This document shows, piece after piece, positions 1 to 12,372 of a DNA stretch of 64,000 nucleotides. The stretch is from the NCBI GenBank assembly GCA_028583605.1, contig CM053327.1:28756626-28820625 (forward strand). The letters run 5' to 3'. A model generated the notes under the pieces. The model was not told where the DNA came from. It saw only the letters and a list, made by a program, of their open reading frames with translations, and ran no database searches. Source of the stretch: Dastarcus helophoroides (Eukaryota; Arthropoda; Insecta; Coleoptera; Bothrideridae). The position numbers and the translations under genes were made by a program. Numbering within the stretch: the stretch's first letter is position 1; every line of letters starts with the position of its first letter.

Positions 1-356
1 TTCTCGTTGTCTGCACAGGGTATTGTATGGGTTAGCGGACACCTAAATTCTCTCTCGGCGGGCCTCGATGTTTAATATGCTCTGAAATTTAATAATCTGG
101 CTGTTTGAGTATTGCACATTAATTTTGTGAAGCGTTATTATTTATGCTTTATTTGTTTTTGTCAGATCGGTTAATTATTTTCGTACACCTTTCACATCAT
201 TGGTAATTTCTAGAAATTCTGTTTGTTTTTTTTGTCAGTTAATTTAATTTTAAAAGTCAAACTCATGATTTAAGTAAATAGCAAAAACTTTGAAATAAAA
301 ATCGTAATTTATTATTAAAAAATTTTAAACATTTTTACTATAATTTTGAAATATCA
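1..356. other. AT-rich sequence, no gene seen
   Basis: I see no open reading frame, RNA gene or clear repeat boundary here. The second half is A/T-rich and grades into the satellite-like sequence that follows. Confidence 0.5.
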
Positions 357-570
357 ATTTTGGTGGAACAGACTGGTCCTCGGTTATCTTCAAAAATTAA
401 AATACAAATCTTGTCTCCTGAAACTAAGAAAGATTAAAAAACAAAACAAAGGTTACTCTAACGCATTTCGATAACAAAGCTATCATCTTCAGAAAGTTAC
501 TGAGTATATCTGGTTTTTAATCTTTCTTGGTTTCACGAGACAAGATTTTTATTTCAATTTTCAAAATATC
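357..570 (-). mobile_element. inverted-repeat retroposon, copy A
   Basis: It begins with the family end GGTGGAACAGACTGGTCC, which is near-identical to the ends of the copies at 27.25 kb and 39.23 kb. It continues through the conserved segments TCTTCAAAAATT and CTTGTCTCCTGAAAC, and the hairpin segment near 475-500. It then folds back: AATCTTTCTTGGTTTCA near 521 is the inverse of sequence near 420. Part of the second arm is missing. The orientation call assumes the GGTGGAAC end is the 3' end, as indicated by poly-A next to that end in the better copies. Confidence 0.7.
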
Positions 571-1645
571 AAATAAAATTCAAATATTCAACTTTTTCTT
601 CGAAATGTCTCTTAAAAATTCAAAATATCTATAAGAAGTTAAAATGTTGAGAATTCTTTTTATAAATTTGATAATTTTTTTTTATTTCAACTTTTTTATA
701 AAATTAATTAAAATTTGTTTCGACTTCAACTCAAAATTTAGACTTGATGAGTTCGTTTTCTGCGAAATTTCATTAACAGATTTAATTTTTTTTTAAGACT
801 TTTTCAAAATATATCCAAATTTCTCTAGAAATTTGAACTCTCTTTTACGTAACGTAAAAAGTTCAAACTAAATATCAGGTTTTTAAAATCTATGATGAAA
901 TGAAAGTTGAAATTCTGAGCCAAAATTTTTAAATTAAAATGGAAATTTTGAAAGAAATGGTGAAAAATTATATAAAAATGAAAGTTCAGTTTCTAAATTC
1001 AAAATTTCTAGAAGAATAGTGAAATTGTAAGGCTCATCCACATTAATAAAAATTTATGTTGTGCGTTGTATGTTGTATTTGACAATAATAGTGAGGCTAT
1101 GTTCATGGCTGAATCCACATCAATAAAAATTTGTGTTGTGCTAAAAGTTGGCTTATAATAACGATTTTTCCACCGTATATGAAGAATTTAACATATACAC
1201 AAACGGCATCGGGCAGTATGACGCAAAATAACTATTTACATCACAAAATGACCTTGCTTGAAAAGAATGTTTTTTAAATTTCAAAATACAACCCACACTA
1301 CGCATTTTTATTGACAAGGCCCCAGTTCAACATTTTTGACTTATTATCAAAGGTTTTTGCACTGCATTTGAAGAGTTTGCAATATAAAATTTATTGCTGT
1401 AGATCCAACTATAGAATTAGTGACGAAATTTCGAAAAAAAGTTATAAAAGTCCAGTTTAAATTGCAATTTTTGATAAAAATTGAGAAAATCATGAGCTTT
1501 ATAAAAAGAATCGAGTTTTAACACAAAAATATTATAAAAAAATCAACATTTTCAAATTAAAATCGACATTTTGACTTTCAAACTCAATATAAAATCTGAA
1601 AAATGTCGATATTTCTAGAAAAAGATAATAAGGGATTTATTTGTG
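571..1645. repeat. diverged AAATTTCGA-type satellite sequence
   Basis: This AT-rich stretch has scattered AAATTTCTAG, AAATTTTGA and TCAAAATTTC motifs, like the larger arrays elsewhere in the window. It includes a short duplicated segment, TCCACATYAATAAAAATTT, at about 1036 and 1113. No coding potential is visible. Confidence 0.5.
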
Positions 1646-1748
1646 AAAAATTGATATACAAATCTTGTCCCCTAAAACCAAGAAAGATTTTAAAACACAA
1701 CACTTGGTTTAACGCATTTTGATAGCCAAGTTATCATCGTCAGAGAAA
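1646..1748 (-). mobile_element. inverted-repeat retroposon, copy B (one arm)
   Basis: One arm of the family is present. CTTGTCCCCTAAAACCAAG near 1665 and the hairpin part TAGCCAAGTTATCATCGTCAG near 1721 match the equivalent segments at 27.3 kb and 39.3 kb. The outer GGTGGAAC end and the second arm are not seen. Confidence 0.6.
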
Positions 1749-1804
1749 TAGTCGACTCGACTCGCCTCAACACAACTCGACTCTACTCGACACGACTCGA
1801 CTCG
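1749..1804. repeat. imperfect ACTCG microsatellite
   Basis: About ten imperfect repeats of ACTCG/ACACG (for example CGACTCGACTCG) lie directly against the hairpin end of retroposon copy B. The stretch is unlike the AT-rich surroundings. Confidence 0.75.
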
Positions 1805-1964
1805 ATATATCTCTGAAAGTTTAAAAATAATTGAACTAACCAAAAATTTAAAATAAAATTTAAAGGGGTCAAAAATAATAAAATTATAAATTTGAAGTTC
1901 TCTCCCAAAATGTAAAATAAATTTGAAAGTTTCAACTTAAAATTAGGACATTCTACTTGTTTTC

Positions 1965-3150
1965 TTGAAACTTCGACTTTAAAGCTATGAATTTTTCCAC
2001 CTACTATAAGCTAAAATTTTGGGAAAATACTGGAACTTTTCGTTTTAACGTAGAAATTTTAGTAAATTAAATGCAAACGTGAAAGTTCGTGATAATACAC
2101 GAAATTTCGAAACAAATGAGAGCATTGTAGAAAAATTGAGTTTCGAGAAATAGGTCGAAATTCAAATCAAAACTCAAGACTCCGAGAAAATGGTCTTAGG
2201 TTTGAGAAAATACAAACTTCGACTTTAAAACTATGAATTTTTCCACCTACTATAAGCTAAAATTTTGGGAAAATACTCAACCTTTTCGTTTTAACCTAGA
2301 TATTTTAGGAAATTATAGACAAACGTAAAAGTTCGTGAAAATAGTCGAAATTTCGAAACAAATGCGAACATTGTAGAAAAATTCGAGTTTCGAAAAATAG
2401 GTCGAAATTCAAATCAAAACCCAAGACTCCGAGAAAACGGTCTTAGGTTTGAGAAAATACAAACTTCGACTTTAAAACTATGAATTTTTTCACCTACTAT
2501 AAGCTTACATTTTGGGAAAATACTCGAACTTTTCGTTTTAACGTAGAAATTTTAGTAAATTAAATGCAAACGTAAAAGTTCGTGAAAATAGTCGAAATTT
2601 CGAAACAAATGCGAGCATTGTAGAAAAAATCGAGTTTCGAGAAAGAGGTCGAAATTCAAATTAAAACTTAAGACTCCGAGAAAATGGTCTTAGATTGGAG
2701 AAAATACAAACTTCGACTTTAAAACTATGAATTTTTCCACCTACTATAAGCTAAAATTTTGGGAAAATACTCGAACTTTTCGTTTTAACGTAGAAATTTT
2801 AGAAAATTAAATGCAAACGTAAAAGTTCGTGAAAATAGTCGAAATTTCGAAACAAATGCGAGCATTTGAGAGAAAAAATCGAGTTTCGAGAAATGGGTCG
2901 AAATTCAAATCAAAACCCAAGACTCCGAGAAAATGGTCTTAGGTTTGAGAAAATACAAACTTCGACTTTAAAACTTGAATTTTTCCACCTACTATAAGCT
3001 AACATTTTGGGAAAATACTCGAACTTTTCGTTTTAACGTAGAAATTTTAGGAAATTAAATGCAAACGTAAAAGTTCGTGAAAATAGTCGAAATTTCGAAA
3101 CATGAAACTCAAGACTCCGAGAAATGGTCTTAGGTTTGAGAAAATACAAA
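1965..3150. repeat. 247-bp tandem repeat, about 4.8 copies
   Basis: The segment CTTCGACTTTAAA recurs at 1971, 2217, 2464, 2711 and 2960, a period of 246-249 bases. Each unit carries the landmarks CACCTACTATAAGCT, TTCGTTTTAACGTAGA and CCGAGAAAATGGTCTTAGG in the same order. The units are close to identical over long stretches, so the array is young or homogenised. The last unit has lost its middle between about 3100 and 3105 and then ends. There is no coding potential. Confidence 0.9.
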
Positions 3151-3380
3151 AATTTCTATAAAAGAGCTTCATTTGAGCTTTTCAAATTCTTTAGCAAAAT
3201 TGAAACTTACAAATTATGATCGATATTTTAAAAAGTGAATTGTAATTTTGGATAAGACAATTATATTATATTATACAATAGACAATTTCAGTTGAAACTG
3301 GGAAGTTTCATAAATTTCGAGAATAGCGAGAAAAAGACAAGTTATTGAGAGAGAAACGTAAAAAATTGTAGAAAAATATG

Positions 3381-3518
3381 TTGGTAGTAGAAGTTGAAAG
3401 ACAAATATTGTCCCCTGAAACCAAGAAAGATCAAAATTTTTCAATCTTCTTGGTTTCAGGGTGCAAGATTTGTATCTCAATTTTTGAAGATAACTAAGGA
3501 CCAGTCCATTTGACTAAA
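3381..3518 (+). mobile_element. inverted-repeat retroposon, copy C (short arms)
   Basis: TGTCCCCTGAAACCAAGAAA near 3409 is followed at once by its inverse, TCTTCTTGGTTTCAGGG, near 3443. The family end AAGATAACTAAGGACCAGTCC follows at 3489-3508. The central hairpin segment is missing. This end is in the opposite orientation to copy A at 357, so the satellite block 570-3380 is bracketed by inverted copies. Confidence 0.65.
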
Positions 3519-3728
3519 ATTAAGGTCGTAGGAGTGCCAAAAGCGTCCTTATCGTTGACTGTGCCACAACGTGCACATTTTTTTTTTTTGAAAGAAAGCT
3601 CCCCTTCCCTGCATTCCATAGAGACCACGCCAATGAATCAACCTCTAAATTAAAAATTCTTACAAATTAAGTTTAATAAAAGTTATTACTCAAATACAAA
3701 ATATCACAACAAAAACAAAGGACGAATG

Positions 3729-5166
3729 TTACGCCTCATCTTGAACAGTTAAAGAATCCGTATTGTAGGGTGAATTGGGTCCTAATTTGGTCCTTCTCAA
3801 GACGTTTTGCCAGCCTGGTGCGTAACATAACAAATACAAAATCATACCCATCAAACAAATCACTAAAACGCTTAAAATAACAAGGAGGATCTTATGTGAC
3901 ATTTTCCCATAGATTTCCGGGTAACATTGGGGCACCTGATTCGGTGTAATTTCCGTCAGCAGATTCCTGGCCAAATTTATCGGCCTAAAACACCTAAAAG
4001 AACACATTACTAGTGGTAAACAAATAAGAACTAATTTACCGGATGCTGTCGTTCCTGTATAATTTGTCTTTGAATTGTTGGAGCCATAGCAAGTCGCAGG
4101 AACATATCCATGGGTTATCGCTTATGTCAATGAATTCCAATCGCTCAAATAAATCTTTGTAGAACACTGATAACGTTTCTAAGCTATTGCGAGCCAGTGA
4201 TAATCTGCGAAGTGAAAATATGACGTTTTTGAATGTCTTCCCGAAAATGGAACCGTTCAAATGCTTTAATTTGTGGCAATCGCTAATAGAAAGATCTTCC
4301 AAGGCTTCCAGTTTGCTGAAGGCGTATTTTTCTATAGTTTTCAATTTGTCCAACCGATTGAGCTTTAGGTTTTCCAAGGAAATATAGTCCAAGTAATCCA
4401 TGCTTAATCTTTCTATGGGATTCCCAGACATATCTAAATTTTCCACGGCTTGTGTCAAACGTGGTATATTTGTTAAGTTGTTATCGGCCAAATGTACGGT
4501 AATTAGATGGGCGTAATCATGGAAGTAACCAGCGGGAGGTTGTTGGAGACCAACCGAGCTTAACTTCAGGGTCATGATAGTAGTTGCTAGTCCAAGTTTA
4601 TCTTTTAGCACGTTTGGTGTATCCAAAAATTCCCCTAGAGCATTGTAACTCAAGTCCAAATACTTCAAATTGGTTAAGGACTCGAACATTTTGTCTGGTA
4701 AACTCGTTAAATAATTAAAGCTCAAATCCAACTTGTGAATATACTTGTTATCGAAGAAGACATCAGAGTTATCCATAGCTTTAATTTTGTTGTGACTCAA
4801 ATCTAATCTTTGAAGGTTGGGATAGTCGGAGAAAAATTCGTCATCGATTACATCAATTTGGTTGTACCTTAGAATTAGAGTTCGCAACTCATCAGTTTTG
4901 TTGATGGTTTTATATCGATATTCTAACGCTGTGATGCCGTTAAAAGACAAATCGATGTAGTTAACTGAGCGAGTTAATATAAAATCTGCGGGAAACTGAT
5001 TTAGATTTTTGTTTTTACAATTCGCAGCCATCACCGGAAAATTGTCTAAACCGTCTGTTTTGGTCACGCACACACAACTGTTTTTCTCATGTCTGTTGAT
5101 TGAACACACCAGATCTGGCTGAACGGTTTGGAAGCACAAAAGCACAAATAACGCGATTTTCCACAT
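3729..5166 (-). CDS. leucine-rich repeat single-pass membrane protein
   Basis: Two exons, complement(3729..3993, 4040..5166), split by a 46-base GT-AG intron that divides an Arg codon; the product is 463 aa. The start at 5166 gives a good signal peptide (MWKIALFVLLCFQTV). A Cys-rich N-terminal cap (CSIN...CVCV...NC) follows, then about nine leucine-rich repeats (for example LQRLDLSHNKI, LKYLDLSYNAL) and a C-terminal LRR cap (NPWICSCDLLWLQQF) that continues across the splice. One membrane helix follows (ILLVILSVLVICLMGMILYL), with a cytoplasmic tail of about 30 residues. This is the plan of cell-surface LRR adhesion or receptor proteins with an extracellular repeat domain. There is no TIR or kinase domain, so it is not a Toll receptor. 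The exact orthologue is not recognised. The next upstream sequence, 5167-5740, contains no gene. Confidence 0.85.
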
Positions 5167-5739
5167 TTTTCGCGTTGGTAAGTGAAAAAATGGAAGGCGC
5201 TTACGGTGATTACGTACGACTAAGTTTTACTTGCATTTTATCGATATAATTGATAGGGTATAAGTAATTTCGTTATCTAAAGCAAATACTGAGTTCATTA
5301 AGTGAAACGAAACACAATAATACTGCTTGAAGGATGTAAGTCAGATGATTTATAAATATAAATATCAGTTTTATCATTTAACAAATAAAAATAATCTAGA
5401 TCCTTTAGATTAAGATGCTAGAGACTAGTTGTCAAATTTTATACCACACAATATACCTATATTTAGGAGAGAAAGACATTAATAATAAATACATTTTTTT
5501 TGTATTGGTTGGACTATTCGGCGCAAGTAATGTGTGGCGATGACATTGGAGCAAGTCTCAAGTTTATCAAAAACTCTAAACACAAATGTTATGTATAAGC
5601 AGTCTTGAAAGATAACATCCCAACCATATTTAGGTAAAAGTTTGTTTTAAGATAAATTTATTTGTTTCAATTTTGTACCCTCTACTAAGAATGATAACCA
5701 ATTTAGTTCTTGACAGAGAGAGGTGGATTGAGGGCTTCA
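5167..5739. other. upstream region of the LRR gene
   Basis: This is AT-rich sequence before the satellite. It presumably contains the 5' UTR and promoter of the LRR gene on the minus strand. I see no further coding exon. Confidence 0.4.
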
Positions 5740-5779
5740 GCTTAAGACGAACATTTGGGTTCGAAATCAACATTTGGAC

Positions 5780-7660
5780 AAAACGACCTAATTTCAACTG
5801 AAAGTCGAAATTCCGAGAAAAAAGTCGAAAGTTTGAACTTACACTCGAATTTTCGAAATGAAAGAACTTTGAGGGTATTTAGGTTCAACGGGAACGTTTC
5901 GAGAAAAAAATTTAAAGGCCTCAGAGTCTAATTTCAAGCTGAAAGTCGACCTTCCAAGAAAGATATGGACACTTTGGATTTAACTCAAAATTCTGAAATG
6001 AAAGAACTTTGAGAACATTTGGATTGAAAATGAATTTTCCGAAAAAAAAATGTAAACGACTTCAAAGTCCTAATTTCAAATTAAGGTCGAAAATTCTAGA
6101 GAAATATCGAAAGTTTGAATCTACACTGGAAATTTCAAAATAAACGACTTTTGAGAGCATTTGAGATTAAAATGAATATTTCGAGAAAAACATTTAAAAA
6201 ATTTGAGTCCTAATTTCAAACTGAAAGTCAAAATTCCGAGAAAAGTGGAAAGTTTGAACTTACACTCAAATTTTCGAAATGGTAAAACTTTGAGGGTATT
6301 TAGGTTCAGCAGAAACGTTTCGAGAAAAAAATTAAAGACCTCAGAATTCCAGGCTAAAAGCCGACATTTCAAAAAAATATGGAAAGTTCGAATTTAACTC
6401 AACATTCTGAAATGAAAGACCTCTGAGAATATTTGGGTTTAGAATGAACATTTCGAGAAAAAAGTTTAAAGACCTCTAAGTCCTAATTTCAAGCTGAAAG
6501 TAGAAATGTCAAGAAAAAAAAACTTTAAATTTCACTCAAAGTTTCCAAATAAAAAACTCTAAGATGTGACTACAAAATGAACATTTCGAGAAAAATGTTA
6601 AAGACTTAAAAGCCCTTTTATTTATTATTTTATTATTTATTTTAAGTTGAAAATCGAAATTTATACAAAGAAGTAAAATTTAAGTCTAAACTAAAAATTT
6701 CAAGATGAAAGAACTTTGAGAACATTTGAATTGAAAATAACTTTTCCAAAAAAATGTAAACAACTTCAGAGTCCTAATTTCAAATTGAAGGTTGAAAATT
6801 CTAGAGAAAAGTCGAAAGTTTGAATCTACACCCGAAATTTCAAGATAAACAACTTTTGAGAGCATTTGAGTTTAAAATGAACATTTCGAGAAAAAATTTT
6901 TTAAAAATTGAGTTCTAATTTCAAATTGGAAGTTGAAATTTCTAGAGAAAAGTCGAAAGTTTGAATCTACATTCGAAATTTCGAAACGAACGACATTTGA
7001 GAGCTCTGAGTTCAAAATGAAGATTTGAAGAAAAAAATTTAAAGGCTTTGAGTCCTAATTTCAAATTTAAAGTCGAAATTTCTAGAGAAAAGTCGAAAGT
7101 TTAAATCTACATTCGAAATTTCGAAACGAACGATATTCGAGAGCTTTGAGTTCAAAATGAACATTTGAAGAAAAAAAATTAAAGGCTTTGAGTCCTAGTT
7201 TCAAATTGAAAGTCGAAATTTCTAGAGAAAAGTCAAAAGTTTCAATCTACATTCGAAATTTCGAAACGAACGACATTTGAGAGCTTTGAGTTCAAAATGA
7301 ACATTTGGAGAAAAAAAATTTAAGGCTTTGAGTCCTAATTTCAAATTTAAAGTCGAAATTTCTAGAGAAAAATCGAAAGTTTGAATCTACATTCGAAATT
7401 TCGAAACGAACAATATTTGAGAGCTTTGAGTTCAAAATGAACATTTGGAGAAAAAACATTAAAGGCTTTGAGTCCTAGTTTCAAACTGAAAGTCGAAATT
7501 TTTAGAGAAAAGTCGAAAGTTTGAATCTACATTCGAAATTTCGAAGCGAACGACATTTGATAGGTTTGAGTTCAAAATGAACATTTGAAGAAAAAAAATT
7601 AAAGGCTTTGAGTCCTAATTTCAAATTGGAAGTCGAAATTTCTATAAATAAGATTTAAGT
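5780..7660. repeat. 140-bp satellite array, about 13 monomers
   Basis: The landmark AGTCCTAATTTCAA recurs at about 5925, 6066, 6206, 6345, 6479, 6613, 6770, 6911, 7051, 7191, 7331, 7471 and 7611. In the right half the spacing is exactly 140. Monomers contain GTCGAAATTTCTAGAGAAAA and TTCGAAATTTCGAA. Units on the right (6900-7660) are much more alike than units on the left. One left unit carries a TTTATTATT insertion near 6617. The small open frames here are repeat artefacts. Confidence 0.9.
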
Positions 7661-10570
7661 TAAACTCAAAATTTCGAGTTGAAAGAACTCTAAGAGTAAT
7701 TGGGTTATAAATAAACATTTCAAAAAAAAAAAAAATGTTCACAACGTTACGAGTCTTCATTTCAAATTGAAAGCGTAAATTTCCAACAAAAAAATTAAAT
7801 TGGGGTTGAAACTCGAAAATTTGAAATTACAAATTAAGGCTTATCTAAGATTTCTCTCTAAATGTAGTCTTTATTTTTTAATTTCACTTTAACCTCGAAA
7901 TGTAGGCTTTAAAATCAAAATTTTAACAGAAAATTAAAACTTGGCAACTTTATAACTTCATTTAAAAAATAATTTTAATAATAAATCTTTTTTCAAAACT
8001 TAAATTTAAATATCAAAACATTGACTTAAATTAAATTGTTAAATAAAATTGTCTCGCATTTGAAAAGACTTTGGAATTAAAAAAATGTTTTCTCCAAATT
8101 CGTGCTCCAAAATCGAAAATTCAAATTGAGACCAAAAATAAAAAAAAAAAAGATTTCGTAATAAAGTAGTCTCTAACCTTTTAATTCAAATTGAAACTTT
8201 CAAAACTAAAATTCAAATTTCTAGAAAAAATGTCCATACTTCAATTTAAGAAAAACCATTATTTAAATTATAGTTTTTTTATGACTTTAAAATTTCGACT
8301 TTAAACTCGAAGTTTTAAACAAGCCTCTTTCAGTTAAAATCGAACCTCCATGAAGCAGAAATTACGAGAAAAAAACTTAAATATTCGAAATTTCAATAGT
8401 AAAGTCAAAATTTCTTCAAAAACCTCCATGAAGCAGAAATTACCAAAAAAAAAAACTTAAATATTAGAAATGTCAATAGTAAAGTCAAAATTTCGAAAAG
8501 AATATTTAAAATTACAATACAATTAAGATCACTTTTTAGAAATCCATATTTTCTCAAAATTTTTAAGCTTTACTACCGAAATACAACTTTATGGTTGAAA
8601 TTCCTGGAAAGAGTTTAAATTTAGAGAAAAATGTCTGCATCAAACTAGAAAATTTTAGACAAACAATTTCTCCAAATTTCGCCAAAGTCGAAAAAAATTC
8701 CAAATTATAAAAAACCATTTAAATATTCCCTTGACTGTCTTTGCCCTTTATAACCATGTTCCTTTAACCTGAAGTATTTTTGAAAACAGTTTTTGTTATT
8801 TCGATTTCACAAAATTGGTTTATATGTCTTTCTACTGAAAATTTTAAATTATTTGGTTCTGTCCTGAAGGCTGGTTTTGTTTTCTTCCTGAAGAATTTCG
8901 GGAAAAAAAATCTCGACTCCATCATTTAGAGATTAAAAAATTTCGAATAAAATCAAAATTTATAAGAAAACTTATTTCAAAACCTCGAACAAAAAAGTCT
9001 CGTCTTTGAATGGTCAAATTTTGACAAAAACATTGAGAAAATGAATCTATAAGGTTTGATTTATTTTAGAAGTTACGATAATTTGCGGAATTTGCTCGAA
9101 ATTTGGAGATAAATTTTTGTCATATGAACTTCGATTGTTTTTTTTTAATTTAAGCTTTATATTATTTTTTAAATTCTATACTCATAAAAAATTTTTGAAA
9201 AATATCGAAATTTCTGTAAAAATGTTTATTTTTTTTGAACAGTTGCAATTTGACTTAATAAAATGGTGAAAGAAAAATCAAAAATTCGCGAAGAAAGTCG
9301 AAATTTCCGAAAGGACTCTTTTTTTAAAAAAAAGTTTGTAGGAAAATTATTAAATTTCGCGAAAAAAGTGGAAGTTTCTAGCAATAATGTCAACATTTCG
9401 AAATTTCTACAGAAAGTTTTTCTTAGAGAAATATCAAAATAATGAAAAAAAGGCAAAATTTTGGAAAAAAACTGGAAATTTATTTAAAGAAACGTTTTAA
9501 AGGAAAATCGAAACTTCGTAAAAAAAATTGAATTGATAAGCTACTGTATAACATTTTGATGTTTTTTTTGAAAAGTTGGCTTTTTTACAAATATTTCAAC
9601 TTTGTCCAATATTTTGGCTTCTTCATTGAAATTTGGACTTTTTTCTAAAAAAAATATAATTTGTAAAATTTCAACATTTTTTCAAAATTTCTACTTTAAA
9701 TTCAAAATACCCAAAATAATTCAAAAACGACGGTTTTAGAAAAAGTCAACCAGGCCAGAAAATCTTGAAAAAAGATCGATATTTCCAAAAAAAAATACCT
9801 CGAGCTTACATAAAAGAAGTCAATAAAAGGAAGTCAAGATTTCTGAGAAACGTAGATATTTCTGGTTTAAAGACAAAATATGTTTTAAGAAAAATATTTG
9901 AAATTTTGTAAAAAAAATAATTTATAAAAAAATTCTGGAAATTTTGACAAAAGCGGTCTTAATCTGAAATTAGAGTTGAAATTTTAAAAAAGTTGAATTT
10001 TCCATTTAATTTAAAAAAATCAGAATTACTAGGAATTATCGAAATTTAAACCCAAAACTCTGACATTTTCTCGACTTTATCTAATTCCAAATGTAATATC
10101 TGAATATCAACTATTTTGTTTGAAATTTCTAAAAATAAATATCTAGTTGAAATATTGACTTGATTTCACTAAAAAGTTAATTTCAAAATGTATAAAAAAT
10201 TCTAATAAATACAGATTTATAAAAAATCAAAGTCATATTCTTTGGAAGTCAAAAAGTGAAAAGAGGTCAACATTTAAAAAATCTGAATTTTGAGGAAATT
10301 TTTCGAATTATATAAAAAATAGCTTTTGTGGCAGACAGTATATAAAAGAAATAATTAATTCAAAATCTATTAAAAACAGATAATTTAGTTTAATAAGTAA
10401 TATTTGTTAGTTCAAAGATAAAATATGTATTAGAAAAAAAAGAATTTTGAGAAAAGCTTCAATTTTCTAAAACACTTATAATAAAGGGAAATCCTCAAAA
10501 TTTCCAGAAGAGCAGTCAACCTGAAGATTTGAAATTTGAAAAAACAAAATTGAAAATTTTAAAAAAACAA
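7661..10570. repeat. diverged AAATTTCGA satellite sequence
   Basis: This is AT-rich sequence of degenerate AAATTTCGA/TCAAAATTT motifs with no regular period, apart from a tandem duplication of about 78 bases (CCTCCATGAAGCAGAAATTA at 8345 and 8423). No exon or transposon terminus was recognised. Confidence 0.6.
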
Positions 10571-10586
10571 CTAAACGGTAGAAGAG

Positions 10587-10592
10587 TTTATT
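10587..10592 (-). promoter_or_regulatory. poly-A signal of prefoldin subunit 2
   Basis: AATAAA on the minus strand, about 97 bases after the Pfdn2 stop codon. It is the natural candidate for that gene's cleavage signal. Confidence 0.5.
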
Positions 10593-10688
10593 GAAAAAAA
10601 ACATTACACATTTTTTGAGTGAAATGGTTTACAAAAAAATGTTTTACAAAATAAATAAAGCCAAACTTTGTAAAATCTTGATTCGATA

Positions 10689-11264
10689 TTATGAAACTAA
10701 CACATTGCCTCTGCTTTCCGGGGATGTAACTTGTTCCTCTTGCTTAGGATTATCGAGCCCTCTAAACCTAATATTATATTTCTCTCTATACTCGTTAATT
10801 TCTTGTCCTTTCTTTGCTATATTTTCATTAATTTTTTCTATCAAACCTTTGAGCCGTTCCTCATTAGATATTAATACAGGCAAAACGTCTTTTACTTTAC
10901 GTTCGGTTAAAACGCCCCCTATGAGACGAAAACAGCGCCTATCTTCGTTTACGTTCTTCAGAGTCTCAATGACCATTCTAAAAAAGTAGGGTTAAAAAAA
11001 TTCAAAACCAAATCAAAAACGTTTATATGAAAAATTGGTAGTTTCTTGAATGAAGTGCTACTTATTTGGACTAGTAAAGAAGTAATAATACGAATTTTAA
11101 GCAGATGTTACTCACTTGTGTTCATTTAAGTCTAATTCAACTTCCGATAGCTTTGATGAAAAATTGCGTTGTTCTGTCCGTAGAGTTTGAAAACCATTTA
11201 GAATTTCTTCGGGTGATGGTCCTTTGCCGGCCTTTTTGTCTAGTTTTTTCGCATCTGTTGCCAT
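10689..11264 (-). CDS. Pfdn2: prefoldin subunit 2
   Basis: Two exons, complement(10689..10977, 11116..11264), with a 138-base GT-AG intron splitting a Lys codon; the product is 145 aa, normal for the family. It is a beta-type subunit of the cytosolic hexameric prefoldin chaperone, which captures nascent actin and tubulin and passes them to the CCT chaperonin. The sequence shows the typical order: a Lys-rich N-terminus, helix LNGFQTLRTEQRNFSSKLSE, the hairpin region CFRLIGGVLTERKVKDVLP, then a second coiled-coil helix NEERLKGLIEKINENIAKKG. The start MATDAKKLDKK at 11264 was chosen over an upstream in-frame Met at 11390 because it matches family length and the upstream extension looks like UTR. 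It is divergent from Vang, whose first coding exon begins 1.1 kb away. Confidence 0.95.
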
Positions 11265-12372
11265 ATTAGGAGATTTTACAAAATCAAATTTATAACAAAT
11301 CAGCGGCGACACCAAAATGAGGTTGACAACTGACAGGTAAATTTGACAGATCGCAATAAAGAACCCTGCTTTATTTTCAGCATGCATCATTTTGAAAATT
11401 TTAAAAATTGTAATATTTTGCTGCGTAAGACCTACATAAACTATATATCTTTATTTGCAGATTATGTGAGCCAGTTAGAGTTATAAATTAAGGACAATAT
11501 TGTTATTTTGAATTCTGAAGCATGTGTGCATGAATACATTTGACTTACAACCTTTAGATGACTCTGTACTTTAATATTAAGCATAGGCGTAGTAATATAT
11601 TGTAATCATAGATGCAATAATCGATAACTTTATGAAGCCTTATTTGCCATTAACTATGTATTTAAAAGGGGCAATTATTTTATATTAAGTTTAGATTAAA
11701 GAATTTGTTTTAAATTTTATAATATTCTTGAAATAGCTATACGTAATTTCTTCTTTATTTTAATGCGAGCTACGCCAGTGAAATTAAATTAGGGCGACAT
11801 CTTACCACGAATCATCATAGTTTTTATTTCAAAGCCAGTTTTCATTATTTAAATATTTGACGACATCTGTAGCTGACAGAGACAACTCAAGTCTAATACT
11901 GGGAAATTGAAAATAATAAATAACACCGTAAACGGTAGCCATGTTGCCTTTCAAATAGAAATTTATTTGAAATATTACATATCGCATTGCATTACCTCGC
12001 CCTAATTCAATAAAAACGAAATTCTCTATGCATATACGGTAAGTATTTTCTATGTTTTTCATACATATTGTCGTAATTCTATATTTTTTAGCTTCTCATC
12101 CCGGTAATTACAGCGAAAAAATACCCATTAAATTCGAAAGGAATGCAGTTTATGGTCCCAAGCTTAATTAAAAATACATTTCAAGGCCCCTGCATTATCC
12201 CAAACATAAAGTACTCATTTTATAGCTTAATTTCACCGTTCGGAAAACTATTTTGTTTACTAGTCATGTAAGTCATTGAACTACTAAATATTCCACTTTG
12301 CGAAGATTTGTATATACAAGAAACACCCATGCACGAGATTCGCAGTGTATTTGAAGCAATAAATAGGCGTAC
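11265..12372. other. intergenic region between Pfdn2 and Vang
   Basis: This is the shared upstream region of two divergent genes. It should contain both promoters and 5' UTRs, but I cannot place a core promoter motif with confidence. An antisense open frame over 12273-12505 is the shadow of Vang exon 1. Confidence 0.45.

Noticed and set aside
1965..3150. Regular repeats considered as a CRISPR array
   Set aside because: Units are 247 bases with no short repeat/unique spacer alternation, in a eukaryotic context.
9226..9456. 76-codon minus-strand open frame
   Set aside because: It lies in degenerate AAATTTCGA satellite and has low-complexity Phe/Leu/Ser content.
5780..10570. Attempt to define transposon ends around the 140-bp satellite
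   Set aside because: No inverted ends or direct target repeats could be recognised at either edge, so it is listed only as satellite.
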